Positions 1-8,208 of a stretch of 64,000 nt of DNA are shown piece by piece; the stretch's first letter is position 1, and the number at the start of each line of letters is the position of its first letter. The notes below the pieces were generated by a model. It did no database searches, was not told where the DNA came from, and was given only the letters and a program-made list of their open reading frames with translations. The DNA lies in contig CAUBJF010000002.1 of NCBI GenBank assembly GCA_958436175.1, positions 186,001 to 250,000 of the forward strand. The letters are read 5' to 3'. The position numbers were made by a program, and so were the translations under genes. Origin of the DNA: an uncultured Muribaculaceae bacterium (GTDB lineage Bacteria; Bacteroidota; Bacteroidia; Bacteroidales; Muribaculaceae).

Positions 1-386
1 GCAAGTCGGGTTCATTTATCGAGGTATTTAAAAGCACTGTTGAGGATCAATATGTCGATTTTCCCAAACCGCAGGATATGGGTAACAGGGAAGATATACG
101 CTGGTGCTCTCTCACTGATGACGAAGGCTACGGAATAAGAATAAGCTCCGATAATACTTTCTCCGCATCTGTATTACCTTGGTCCGACCTCGAACTCTTG
201 CTCGCCCCACATCCTTACCAGTTACCAAAGAGCTATGTAAACCATTTACACATTGATTCATCCGTAACAGGTCTTGGAGGGAACAGTTGCGGGCAAGGCG
301 CACCATTACAGTGCGACCGGACAATCGGCCGCCGCCACTATCTCAATTTGCTCATAAGCCCTGTCTCTTATTCCCAGAACCTATAG
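1..386 (+). CDS. Beta-galactosidase (GH2), C-terminal fragment
   Basis: The reading frame is open from base 3 to the stop at 384-386, and the 5' part lies outside the window. The visible 127 residues match the last part of the beta-galactosidase small-chain domain of large GH2 enzymes. A YVDFPKPQDMGNR stretch is followed by an RW.x.LTDDEG-type segment, and a GLGGNSCGQG motif lies near the end, as in LacZ-type enzymes. It would hydrolyse terminal beta-galactosides, probably from host or plant glycans. Its last 19 bases overlap the end of the convergent thiD gene. Location (periplasmic or cytoplasmic) cannot be judged without the N terminus. The family call is confident; the substrate is inferred. 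Confidence 0.85.
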   Translation, partial: KSGSFIEVFKSTVEDQYVDFPKPQDMGNREDIRWCSLTDDEGYGIRISSDNTFSASVLPWSDLELLLAPHPYQLPKSYVNHLHIDSSVTGLGGNSCGQGAPLQCDRTIGRRHYLNLLISPVSYSQNL

Positions 387-1180
387 AAGTGATGTACAGG
401 GCCGTGTCCAAGCCCTATTTCATACTGGGCGCCGTAACGGACTGCATTGTTGATATAGTCCTTGGCAAAACGGGCTGCCTCGTCAAGCGAGAGTCCATGG
501 GCTAAAGCAGACGCAAACGCAGACGACAGAGTGCAACCGGTCCCATGAGTGTTCTTTGTCCAGATCCGCTCTGATTTCATTTCTATGAAACTTTCGTTCT
601 CTGCATTATAGAATATGTCTATAAGATCAGCATCAGACATATGACCGGCTTTCAAAAAAACTGAAGCCCCACCACATTTTTGCGAAAGTTCCTTTGCTGC
701 CTGAGGCATATCCGCTTGAGAGTAGATCTTATTACCGAGAAGCAGCTCCGCTTCAGGGATATTCGGTGTGATAACTCTTGAGTAAGGTATCAGGACATTC
801 TTCAAGGTTTCAACTGCTTCTGGTTGCAATAATGAGTCTCCTGAAGTGGCTACCATGACAGGATCAAGGACTATATTCCTGATATTATAGAGCTTAAGTG
901 TGTTGTGAACAGCTTCTATGAGTTCAGAACTATGCAACATGCCGATTTTTACAGCATCCGTGCCTATATCATCCAGGACAGATTTAATCTGTCCTACGAC
1001 AAATTCGACAGGGATGGGATGGACACCGTAGACACCCTTAGTATTTTCATCCACGACTGCCACTATGGCGGATGTGCCAAAACATCCGCAGGCAGAGAAT
1101 GTCTTTAAATCAGCTTGAACACCAGCACCTCCGCTTGGGTCACTGCCTGCTATGGTCAATGTTCTCTTATATTTCTTCAT
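368..1180 (-). CDS. thiD: Hydroxymethylpyrimidine/phosphomethylpyrimidine kinase
   Basis: Phosphorylates HMP and then HMP-P to HMP-PP, the pyrimidine half of thiamine, in the cytoplasm. The N terminus carries the ribokinase-fold motif AGSDPSGGAG (residues 11-20), and the C-terminal part has THGTGC, the anion-hole motif of the family. Length (about 270 residues) is normal. The ATG at 1180 is preferred because it forms an ATGA overlap with the tenA stop and sits next to a GGAAGG sequence; an in-frame ATG at 1189 is the alternative. It is the last gene of the riboswitch-controlled thiamine operon. Its 3' end overlaps the beta-galactosidase gene on the other strand by 19 bases. Confidence 0.95.
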   Translation of the reverse strand: MKKYKRTLTIAGSDPSGGAGVQADLKTFSACGCFGTSAIVAVVDENTKGVYGVHPIPVEFVVGQIKSVLDDIGTDAVKIGMLHSSELIEAVHNTLKLYNIRNIVLDPVMVATSGDSLLQPEAVETLKNVLIPYSRVITPNIPEAELLLGNKIYSQADMPQAAKELSQKCGGASVFLKAGHMSDADLIDIFYNAENESFIEMKSERIWTKNTHGTGCTLSSAFASALAHGLSLDEAARFAKDYINNAVRYGAQYEIGLGHGPVHHFYRFWE

Positions 1181-1827
1181 ACCTTCCATTTTTCAAGTGA
1201 ATAAGCACTGTGCCAAAACATCCATTCTAACTTAGCTGCAGTTTCGAATATATCGAGCATCTGCTCCCTTACCTCCTGAGATACATTTTCTGCGAGCTTG
1301 TCGCAGATATCTATCGCTCTCTTTGTCGACTCAGCAAACAAAGGATCGTCGTAAGTCTCTATCCAGGCTCTATATGGATTGTTGGATTTGTCGCTTTCGC
1401 AACTTATCTTTTCCCCTACCTTTTGGTATATCCAGAAGCACGGGAGTACAGAGGCTGCCTCAACTTCAACGGAATTATAGGATTGAGACTTAAGGAAATC
1501 AGTGTATAGCATGCATGTAGGGCTCATTTTCAGCTTCGTGTTTGCCAAATCCTTCATATAATGCTGATGCATTGACTCCTCTACCGCTACGCCATCCTTA
1601 GCAAAATCCAGAAAAGCATTTATATATGTTTGCTTTCCGATTCGCGAACCGATATGAGCGAGTACTCGTGTATATTCCCTGATATAGAGAGAATCCTGAG
1701 AGATATAAAAAGAAAACTTATGGAGAGGAAGCGTCCCATCCGTCAGTTCTTTGACAAATGGAAGTTGTAGAATCTTTTCATAAATCTCTTCAACCCTGCA
1801 CCAGGCTTCTTCACTCCACTTTGTCAT
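1177..1827 (-). CDS. tenA: TenA aminopyrimidine aminohydrolase (thiaminase II)
   Basis: Salvages the pyrimidine moiety of degraded thiamine by hydrolysing aminomethylpyrimidines to HMP, which ThiD next door then phosphorylates. The 216-residue length is typical of the family. Expected catalytic residues are visible: an Asp in SQDSLYIREY, the nucleophilic Cys in LPCFWIY near residue 130, and a Glu in the C-terminal LEWMFW segment. The start overlaps the methyltransferase stop as ATGA. It lies late in the thiamine operon, where with thiD it makes the only visible pyrimidine route, since no thiC is present here. Confidence 0.94.
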   Translation of the reverse strand: MTKWSEEAWCRVEEIYEKILQLPFVKELTDGTLPLHKFSFYISQDSLYIREYTRVLAHIGSRIGKQTYINAFLDFAKDGVAVEESMHQHYMKDLANTKLKMSPTCMLYTDFLKSQSYNSVEVEAASVLPCFWIYQKVGEKISCESDKSNNPYRAWIETYDDPLFAESTKRAIDICDKLAENVSQEVREQMLDIFETAAKLEWMFWHSAYSLEKWKV

Positions 1828-2537
1828 TTCTTCGATATGGGTTTGTATCCTGTGATTGCTACATAGTCACCTTTATCAAAACCCTCGACCGGCTCTTCAG
1901 CTTCATTGTCGGAGTAGATAGGGTGTGTTGTCAGAGTCTGGTCAAATGTCAGGTTTTCAAAACCGGCTTTCTCCAGGAAACGAACCTTCTCAGCTGTCGT
2001 ACGCCAGTTTGCGACATTTACAAACTGTATAGGATAAGGATTCTTAGGATAGCAACCTTTCAACAGAGGATGATTCCATGTTCCTAAAGCTTTTGCAAGA
2101 TTATAAAGGATGCCATAGCTGCTCTCTTTAGGAACATCTATGAGGACTATTTTACCTCCTTCTGGAAGAGCGCCAAACACGCGACGGACAACGTCTTCAA
2201 GACCATCTATATAGCTTGGTGTTCCGTTGAATACAATCGTATCGTATTCCTTATCTCCGTAATCCGCCTCTTCCGCTGTCGAAATCGTTACTTTCAAACC
2301 CCTTTTACGAGCTATCTGCGCCATGCCTTCAGAGGGTTCTACGCCGTCTGAAATCTCTATTCCGTACTCTTCCTTCAATATCTTTTCAAACAGGCCGCTG
2401 CCGCAACCTACTGAAAGAATACGACCAGAATCTTTCAGTACTTTTGCGACAAGTCGAACCTCGGACTCGAGGACTCGACTATTTTCAAGGAACCATGTGT
2501 CGTATGCCGAAGCATATTCGTCAAAACCTTTTCCCAT
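1824..2537 (-). CDS. Class I SAM-dependent methyltransferase in the thiamine operon
   Basis: A 237-residue protein with a Rossmann methyltransferase core. Motif I is VGCGSGLFE near residue 44, followed by an acidic EPSEG segment and a DTIVFNGTPSYI stretch that resembles motif IV. The family resembles UbiE/SmtA-type small-molecule methyltransferases, but the substrate is unknown. It sits between thiF and tenA, overlaps tenA by four bases, and therefore belongs to the TPP-riboswitch transcript. That position suggests a role in thiamine metabolism or in handling a thiamine degradation product, which is inference only. I know no standard thiamine step that needs such an enzyme. Confidence 0.75.
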   Translation of the reverse strand: MGKGFDEYASAYDTWFLENSRVLESEVRLVAKVLKDSGRILSVGCGSGLFEKILKEEYGIEISDGVEPSEGMAQIARKRGLKVTISTAEEADYGDKEYDTIVFNGTPSYIDGLEDVVRRVFGALPEGGKIVLIDVPKESSYGILYNLAKALGTWNHPLLKGCYPKNPYPIQFVNVANWRTTAEKVRFLEKAGFENLTFDQTLTTHPIYSDNEAEEPVEGFDKGDYVAITGYKPISKK

Positions 2538-2551
2538 TATAATTTGTTGGT

Positions 2552-3247
2552 TTAGAATTCTATGATATTACTTTTTAATGTTTTTGCGTCAAAAGACATA
2601 AGCTTGCCGTCGAGACATTCACCAAAGCCTCCGACCCATTTCAAAACTTCGGAAGCCTGAATAGAGCCAATTATACCCGGCAAGGGACCGAACACTCCCT
2701 TGTTCGCTTTTTTGTCAAAGAGTTCTTCTCGATCCGGGAAGATATCGCGGTATTTAACCCCTCTTTCCCCGTTCAATAGGACGACATACCCGTAGAAAGC
2801 TTCGATTGAAGCATGCACCCATGGCTTTCCAAGCTTAGTACAGGCATCGTCGATAGTGTACCTCGCCTTAAAATTATCGGTACAGTCGACGACAATGTCG
2901 TACTTTTCAATGATATCGAGTGCATTGACCTCGGTAATCCCATCGGGGTACACAGGAAGGTCGGTACTCGGAGAAAAAGATTTAAGTCTTTGAAAGGCAC
3001 ATTTTACTTTAGGCAAACATTCTTCTTCCGGACAGTACAAAGTCTGTCGATGAAGATTGCTCAGTGAGACGGTGTCTCTGTCACATAAGCCAACAGTACC
3101 GACACCTGCACCTACGAGATATGTGCATACCGGCGAACCAAGTCCACCGAGGCCGACAACCAGAACTCTTGCATTTGAGAACAAAGTCTGACCCTCCTCC
3201 CCAATCTCGGAGAGAAGAATCTGGCGCGAATATCTTTCAAGCCTCAT
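2552..3247 (-). CDS. thiF: ThiF/MoeB/HesA-type adenylyltransferase
   Basis: An E1-like enzyme expected to adenylate the C-terminal glycine of the sulfur carrier ThiS, encoded in the same operon. The nucleotide-binding GLGGLGSP motif is near residues 32-39, followed by DRDTVSLSNLHRQ, with the conserved Asp, Arg and Asn, and a VDCTDNF segment. At 231 residues it is somewhat short. The two CxxC zinc pairs of E. coli ThiF/MoeB are absent: the first is replaced by KYRDIFP, and the protein ends without the second. No Cys is seen in the crossover region before GVFGPLPG. The role is supported by the operon; the sulfur-transfer chemistry may differ from E. coli. Confidence 0.88.
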   Translation of the reverse strand: MRLERYSRQILLSEIGEEGQTLFSNARVLVVGLGGLGSPVCTYLVGAGVGTVGLCDRDTVSLSNLHRQTLYCPEEECLPKVKCAFQRLKSFSPSTDLPVYPDGITEVNALDIIEKYDIVVDCTDNFKARYTIDDACTKLGKPWVHASIEAFYGYVVLLNGERGVKYRDIFPDREELFDKKANKGVFGPLPGIIGSIQASEVLKWVGGFGECLDGKLMSFDAKTLKSNIIEF

Positions 3248-3250
3248 AAA

Positions 3251-4360
3251 TCAATCGAATACTTTGTCCCAGTCTTTCCAGACAACATCAAGGCCTTCAT
3301 TCCTGAGAGCGTCAGCTACTTCGGCCGGAGTACGTTCGTCACTGACGGCGAACTGTTCGAGCGACTGGGGATATGTATAATAACCTCCCGGATCTGTCTT
3401 CGAACCGGCACTCATGGATGTTACCCCAAGTTTAGCTATGTTGTTACGGAAAGTCGGACATTCTCGTGTAGAAACAGAGATGTCGACATCGTTATCGAAA
3501 ATACGAAAAGCAAAGATAACCTGTGCAAGTTCTCTGTCGCTCATCACTACATTGGGCTGGAAGTGGCCTTCCGATGGGCGCATACGTGGAAAATTCACTG
3601 AGTATTTCGTTCTCCAGTAGTTTTTACGAAGATACAGAAGATGGCGAGCCATCATAGTCACATCTGTTCGCCAGTCTTCAAGTCCGATGAGGACTCCCAT
3701 GCCTATCTTATGGACTCCGGCTTGACCCATGCGGTCAAAACCGTTGAGTCGCCACTCGAAGTTCGATTTCATCCCTGCAGGATGGTAAACTTTGTATCTT
3801 TCCTTATGATATGTCTCCTGGAAACATACTACACCGTTCAAGCCCGATTTGGTCAGACGATAGTATTCTTCAGATTTAAGAGGCATGACCTCTATAGTGA
3901 GGTTGTTGAAATACGGTCGGCTGATTCGAAGCGCATTTTCAAGATAATCCACACCAGCAGCAACAGGGTTCTCTCCTGTGACTAAGAGAAGATTTTCGAA
4001 CGGTCCGAGAGCCCTTATTGCCTTGCATTCATCTTCAATCTGATTCGGCTTGAGGATGACACGAGGAAACTTATTATGCCGGTTGAATCCACAGTACACG
4101 CAGGAGTTTGTGCACGAGTTGGTTATGTACATGGGGATGTACATGGATATGACTTTACCGAACCGTTGTTCTGTCAAAGCCTTGCTCCTTTGAGCCATGT
4201 GCTCAAGAAATGGAGCTGCGGCAGGCGAGATTAAGGCCATAAAGTCTTCAATACCCGGATGCTTGCGGGACAAAGCCCTTATTACATCATCCGCTGTACA
4301 AGAATTGATTTTAGCGGTCGTTTCGTCCCAGTCGTACTTTTCAAGTTCTTCCGAAAACAT
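3251..4360 (-). CDS. thiH: 2-iminoacetate synthase (tyrosine lyase)
   Basis: A radical SAM enzyme that cleaves tyrosine to dehydroglycine and p-cresol, supplying the C2-N fragment of the thiazole. The 4Fe-4S motif CTNSCVYC places cysteines at residues 83, 87 and 90. Downstream are ThiH features such as a TGENP segment and an MRPSEGHFQP segment. The ATG at 4360 is chosen over an upstream TTG because it lies one base after the thiG stop. Use of ThiH rather than the oxygen-dependent ThiO fits an anaerobe. It works with ThiG, ThiS and ThiF in the same transcript. Confidence 0.96.
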   Translation of the reverse strand: MFSEELEKYDWDETTAKINSCTADDVIRALSRKHPGIEDFMALISPAAAPFLEHMAQRSKALTEQRFGKVISMYIPMYITNSCTNSCVYCGFNRHNKFPRVILKPNQIEDECKAIRALGPFENLLLVTGENPVAAGVDYLENALRISRPYFNNLTIEVMPLKSEEYYRLTKSGLNGVVCFQETYHKERYKVYHPAGMKSNFEWRLNGFDRMGQAGVHKIGMGVLIGLEDWRTDVTMMARHLLYLRKNYWRTKYSVNFPRMRPSEGHFQPNVVMSDRELAQVIFAFRIFDNDVDISVSTRECPTFRNNIAKLGVTSMSAGSKTDPGGYYTYPQSLEQFAVSDERTPAEVADALRNEGLDVVWKDWDKVFD

Positions 4361-4361
4361 A

Positions 4362-5129
4362 TCAGTCAAGGAAAGATGTTAGAGGACTACTTGCAACTGC
4401 ACCGAAACTTTGAGCACCCAGTCCGGCTTCGAAGCCTTCACGTCCGGCGATTACGGCATCCTTGAAAGCTCTTGCCATCCTGACTGGGTCCGCGGCTATT
4501 GCGATAGCCGAATTTACGAGTACGGCATCAGCTCCAAGCTCCATAGCGGCGGCAGCGTGGGATGGTGCCCCGAGGCCTGCATCCACGATGACGGGCACCC
4601 TGCTCTGCTCTATGATTATTTCAAGGAGTTCACGGGTTAAGAGTCCTTTGTTCGTACCGATAGGAGCAGCAAGAGGCATAACCGTTGCTGCCCCGACTTC
4701 TTCCAGGCGTTTGCATAGGACAGGGTCTGCCTGAATATATGGTAGAACGATAAAACCTTCCCGAGCCAGTAGTTCGGTAGCTTTGAGAGTCTCGACAGGA
4801 TCAGGAAGTAGATACTTGGGGTCAGGATGTATTTCAAGTTTGATGAAATTCGTGCTGAAAGCCTCTCGAGCCAGTTGCGCTGCAAGGACAGCCTCATCTG
4901 CGTTTCTCACACCGGAGGTATTCGGGAGCAACTGTATGTCGGGGCGTCTCACATGCATGAGCATGTCGTCGTTGGCATTCGACATATCGACACGTTTCAT
5001 GGCAATTGTAACCATCTCCGTACCCGAGGCATCAATAGCCTTGGCCATTTCTTCATTAGAACGGAATTTGCCGGTTCCGACAAAAAGACGGGACTTAAAG
5101 ACTCGTCCTCCAATTATCAGTTCACTCAT
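4362..5129 (-). CDS. thiG: Thiazole synthase
   Basis: Condenses deoxyxylulose 5-phosphate, dehydroglycine and the ThiS thiocarboxylate into the thiazole phosphate. This TIM-barrel protein has the usual length (255 residues). The GTGKF segment near residues 18-22 and the Schiff-base Lys97 in IKLEIHPD are recognisable, as are the late APIGTNKG and DAGLGAPS phosphate-binding loops. The start overlaps the end of thiE by eight bases, so translation is probably coupled. Fourth gene of the riboswitch operon. Confidence 0.97.
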   Translation of the reverse strand: MSELIIGGRVFKSRLFVGTGKFRSNEEMAKAIDASGTEMVTIAMKRVDMSNANDDMLMHVRRPDIQLLPNTSGVRNADEAVLAAQLAREAFSTNFIKLEIHPDPKYLLPDPVETLKATELLAREGFIVLPYIQADPVLCKRLEEVGAATVMPLAAPIGTNKGLLTRELLEIIIEQSRVPVIVDAGLGAPSHAAAAMELGADAVLVNSAIAIAADPVRMARAFKDAVIAGREGFEAGLGAQSFGAVASSPLTSFLD

Positions 5130-5742
5130 GATATTTATTTATATAGTCTATAAAAGATTTAGTTTCTTCTATCGGATTTTTAGCGTTAATAATGCTTCCG
5201 GAGACAGCGACCCCGTCAATACCTGTCTTCATCAAAGGGGGGATATCTTCGATTGAGATACCTCCGATAGCTACAACAGGAACGGATTTCGACTTGAGAA
5301 ACTCAGCCATGATTTGTCTATACCCTTCCAACCCGAGAATAGGGCTAAGCTTTGATTTTGTCGTGGTATAGCGAAAAGGGCCGAGTCCGATATAGTCGGC
5401 ACCATCATCTACAGCTTTTATCATATCTTCCAGCGTATTGGCTGTTGCGCCAATTATAGACTTCGGCAGAATCTTGCGGGCCTCAGGAAGGGGCATGTCA
5501 TTTTTTCCGAGATGAACGCCATCGGCTCCAACTTTTCTGACAAGATGAATACGGTCGTCAATTATGAACTTTGCATTATATCGGCCGCAAAGCTCGGCTA
5601 TACGAAGTGCCGTGGAGACAAACTCTTCGTCATTAGCTTCTTTCATCCTCAATTGTATCCAACGACATCCTCCTGCCAAAGCCATGGCCGTGCCATCTAC
5701 TTCGTTATATATATTGTTTTTATGAGTTATGAATTGCAGCAT
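5122..5742 (-). CDS. thiE: Thiamine phosphate synthase
   Basis: Couples HMP-PP with the thiazole phosphate carboxylate to give thiamine phosphate. The 206-residue TIM barrel shows the ThiE signatures: QLRMKEAND near the start, a DDRIHL segment, VHLGKNDMP, and the GPFRYTTTKS loop that holds the pyrimidine pyrophosphate. These are intact, in contrast to the paralogue just upstream, so this copy is the likely synthase. Its start overlaps the end of that paralogue by 16 bases. The downstream thiG overlaps in turn. Confidence 0.95.
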   Translation of the reverse strand: MLQFITHKNNIYNEVDGTAMALAGGCRWIQLRMKEANDEEFVSTALRIAELCGRYNAKFIIDDRIHLVRKVGADGVHLGKNDMPLPEARKILPKSIIGATANTLEDMIKAVDDGADYIGLGPFRYTTTKSKLSPILGLEGYRQIMAEFLKSKSVPVVAIGGISIEDIPPLMKTGIDGVAVSGSIINAKNPIEETKSFIDYINKYHE

Positions 5743-6296
5743 AATGCTTTATAGTATTCTACATTTTTTAAAAACTCATTGGCATCACCATACCATGCAG
5801 CACCTAAAATAGCACCTCCAATAAAGCCTGTTTTGTCAAGTATCGGCAGTTTATCGGGCGTCACTCCACCAAGGGCGTAAACGTTACCCTTAAGTCTACC
5901 ATTCAACTCCTCGATACTCCACGAGGACATATAGCCGGGTTTTGAAATGCTGTCGAATACCGGACTTAAGAAATAATAGTCGCAACCCTCTAATTCTTCA
6001 AGGGTATGGCACGACTTGCTTACCAAAACCTTGTAGCCTGAAGAAAAAGATGGATTCCTACGACTAAGATGCACACCACCGACGTTATACCTTTTCAAAA
6101 GGTCAAAACCGTCATGAAGGCTAATTTGTGGATGGTAGTATAGTGGTATGCCTTCAATCAAGTTAGCAATTTCTTCCTGGCTGCTGCCCGGTTTGCGTAC
6201 ATGAACCCTGTCGACGAGGCCGCTTTCCAAAAGCTCAACGATTTTAGACGCCTCATCCTGGATGAAATAAGGCAGCGTGATGACGATAAGTCTCAT
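5727..6296 (-). CDS. TenI-like thiazole tautomerase / second ThiE family protein
   Basis: A 189-residue ThiE-superfamily barrel. It has VRKPGSS where ThiE has an RMKE-type loop, VHLSRRNPS in place of VHLGxxDxP, and SPVFDSISKPGY as the phosphate loop. Losing the Asp of the HLGxxD motif argues against full synthase activity. It fits TenI, which aromatises the thiazole product of ThiG. The ATG at 6296 is chosen over an in-frame upstream start at 6362 that would run back through thiS; this ATG overlaps the thiS stop as ATGA. Substrate and reaction are inferred from family and operon position, between thiS and thiE. Confidence 0.85.
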   Translation of the reverse strand: MRLIVITLPYFIQDEASKIVELLESGLVDRVHVRKPGSSQEEIANLIEGIPLYYHPQISLHDGFDLLKRYNVGGVHLSRRNPSFSSGYKVLVSKSCHTLEELEGCDYYFLSPVFDSISKPGYMSSWSIEELNGRLKGNVYALGGVTPDKLPILDKTGFIGGAILGAAWYGDANEFLKNVEYYKALCCNS

Positions 6297-6496
6297 CAAC
6301 CTCCACAAACAGCTTTTATGATTATTATTCTTGACCCCTTCGACAATTCGAATACCGCCCATTGACCTTTAGGCACTACTTTATTGTCAACAGCTACCGC
6401 TATACCGAATTCCGGAAGACCTTGGGATACGACAACGTCAGCGAGCATAGTGTGATCACTTACCTCTATTTCGTCACCGTTAAGATAGATTTTCAT
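6296..6496 (-). CDS. thiS: Sulfur carrier protein ThiS
   Basis: A 66-residue ubiquitin-fold protein that starts MKIYLNGDE and ends in the diagnostic Gly-Gly (AVCGG). ThiF adenylates that terminal glycine, which is then converted to a thiocarboxylate that supplies the thiazole sulfur in ThiG. It is the first gene behind the TPP riboswitch and overlaps the next gene as ATGA. The 60-base gap back to the riboswitch holds no other gene. Confidence 0.96.
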   Translation of the reverse strand: MKIYLNGDEIEVSDHTMLADVVVSQGLPEFGIAVAVDNKVVPKGQWAVFELSKGSRIIIIKAVCGG

Positions 6497-6555
6497 ATTG
6501 TCTCACTATTTGTCAAGAGAAGATGCATATAGCTTCGAAATAATAAGACTATGAA

Positions 6556-6630
6556 CAAGTCCTTACGACGGTATTAACCGCGTCAAGTTCACAGGGTATA
6601 ATCTCAGCCCATAAGGGCACCCCTCTTGTA
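6556..6630 (-). ncRNA. TPP riboswitch (THI element)
   Basis: Read on the minus strand, this stretch contains the conserved TPP-aptamer blocks in order: a GGGGTGCC block near 6620, CTGAGA near 6605, an ACCC before GTGAACTTGA, and GCGGTTAATACC near 6575 ending in GTAAGGA. This is the pattern of TPP aptamers in Bacteroidales. It lies about 60 bases before thiS and downstream of a good promoter, so it should shut the nine-gene thiamine operon off when thiamine pyrophosphate is plentiful. The expression platform between 6497 and 6555 is not obvious, so control may act on translation or on termination. Confidence 0.96.
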
Positions 6631-6637
6631 TTTGATG

Positions 6638-6667
6638 CAAAATTAATCAATCTTAGGATAAAAACAA
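6638..6667 (-). promoter_or_regulatory. Promoter of the thiamine operon
   Basis: On the minus strand a TTG (6665-6667) is followed after 19 bases by TAATTTTG (6638-6645), matching the Bacteroidetes primary sigma pattern. Initiation would fall about 5-7 bases further on, just ahead of the TPP aptamer. Confidence 0.75.
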
Positions 6668-6700
6668 TAACTGAAATCATTTTTTTGTGTCTAAAGAGTG

Positions 6701-6728
6701 TTGCAACGAAGCAAAAGGAGTAACTTTG
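6701..6728 (+). promoter_or_regulatory. Probable promoter of the LysM protein gene
   Basis: TAACTTTG at 6721-6728 matches the TAnnTTTG element, with a TTG at 6701-6703 at a slightly short 17-base spacing. It would give a 5' leader of about 20 bases before the ATG at 6754. It is divergent from the thiamine promoter. Confidence 0.6.
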
Positions 6729-6753
6729 CATATAAAATCTACTCGAATAAGAA

Positions 6754-8208
6754 ATGGACAAAATATTGAGATTAACTTTGGCCGCAGTCTCGCTTTTTAT
6801 GATGTCGATGAGCACTAAGGCTCTCGACCTCCCTATCAGGAAAGTTAACGGCAAGGAGGTCTATTGTTATAAAGTTAAGAATAAGGAGACGGTATACGGT
6901 TTATCAAAAAAACTTGGAGTTACACGGGAAGAAATAGTGCGTTATAATCCGTCCGCTTCGGACGGACTAAAGAAGAACATGATGCTTTTCTTTCCTGTGG
7001 AAGAATTCCAAGACAGAGGAGGTAGTCCTGATATTGTGGAAAATGTAGAAACGACACCTGATTCGGTTTTAATAGAGGAAGAGTCACAGGTTGTAGCACC
7101 TTTGGCAACATCCAAGATACTTATTCTTCTTCCATTCGGAAACACTACCCCACAGGACGAACGAAAAGCAAAATTCAATGCTGATTTTTACCGTGGATTC
7201 TTGCTCGCAGCCGACAGCCTGAGCAATCGCCCAGGTGAAGTCCACATTGAGGCTATAGATCTCAATAGCAGCCCTTTAAGTTCGATTGAAGATACAGATG
7301 TATTCAAAACTTCTTCTTTGATTATAGGCCCTGACGACGAGGCTATGCTGGAAAAGATAGCCGAAGCTGCGTCCAGACAAGGCACCTACGTCTTGAACGT
7401 CATGAATATGCGCGATACCCTTTATCGTACAAATCCTTATATGATGCAGGCTAATATCCCACAATCTTCTATGTACGAGCTCGCAACGCAAGCCATAGAA
7501 AAAAGTTTCCCGGATTATACCCCTGTCTTATTGCACTCGGTAAACGGGAAAAATGAAAAAGAGCCTTTCGTTAATTATCTTAAGAAGAAATATCAGGCGA
7601 AAGGCATAGAGCCAGTAGAAATTAGCTATGAGAAGACATTGAATATGAACGACCTGTCTATCTTACCAGTCGAGGCTGAAGAGAAATATATCATCGTACC
7701 GTCGTCGGGTTCACTGACAGAATTCAACAGTTTCGCATATGTACTTAAATCGTTCCGCGACAAAATCTACATGAATGCAATGACAGATACCACAGTAGTA
7801 GCACATCCGGAAGTTGCGGTTTTCGGTTATCCAGACTGGACAGCATTCCGTGGCGATGCCCTCGATATGCTGCATAAACTCGACGCTACGGTCTACTCTC
7901 GTTTCTGCGATGACATCAACGGGTTCGAGACCCGGAATGTTGAAAATTCATTCCGTAACTGGTTTGGGCTACCAATGATGGAAAGCGTACCGACTCCGGG
8001 ACTTCTCGGTTTTGACACTGGATGGTATGTCATTAAAAATATTCGCATGAACGATGGATCGTTCAATCCTCTGCAACCCACAAGATACCGCGGCATACAA
8101 TCTGTCTTTCAGTTTGTGAAGCCAACCGAAGATAGCGGATATGTCAACAACTCATTATTCATTATCAAATATCTCCCCGGCGGACAGATAGAAGTACTTC
8201 TGATATGA
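6754..8208 (+). CDS. LysM-domain protein with a periplasmic-binding-like region
   Basis: A 484-residue exported protein. A signal peptide covers roughly residues 1-23. One LysM motif spans about residues 36-82 (YKVKNKETVYGLSKKLGV is typical), suggesting peptidoglycan binding. From about residue 120 to the end the sequence resembles type 1 periplasmic binding proteins or leucine-binding folds (KILILLPFG, FYRGFLLAADSL), as in Bacteroidetes proteins annotated as LysM plus ABC substrate-binding. No ABC permease or ATPase lies nearby, so a transport role is doubtful. It overlaps the following beta-barrel gene by four bases, so the two are probably made together at the envelope. Function is unknown. 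Confidence 0.8.
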   Translation: MDKILRLTLAAVSLFMMSMSTKALDLPIRKVNGKEVYCYKVKNKETVYGLSKKLGVTREEIVRYNPSASDGLKKNMMLFFPVEEFQDRGGSPDIVENVETTPDSVLIEEESQVVAPLATSKILILLPFGNTTPQDERKAKFNADFYRGFLLAADSLSNRPGEVHIEAIDLNSSPLSSIEDTDVFKTSSLIIGPDDEAMLEKIAEAASRQGTYVLNVMNMRDTLYRTNPYMMQANIPQSSMYELATQAIEKSFPDYTPVLLHSVNGKNEKEPFVNYLKKKYQAKGIEPVEISYEKTLNMNDLSILPVEAEEKYIIVPSSGSLTEFNSFAYVLKSFRDKIYMNAMTDTTVVAHPEVAVFGYPDWTAFRGDALDMLHKLDATVYSRFCDDINGFETRNVENSFRNWFGLPMMESVPTPGLLGFDTGWYVIKNIRMNDGSFNPLQPTRYRGIQSVFQFVKPTEDSGYVNNSLFIIKYLPGGQIEVLLI

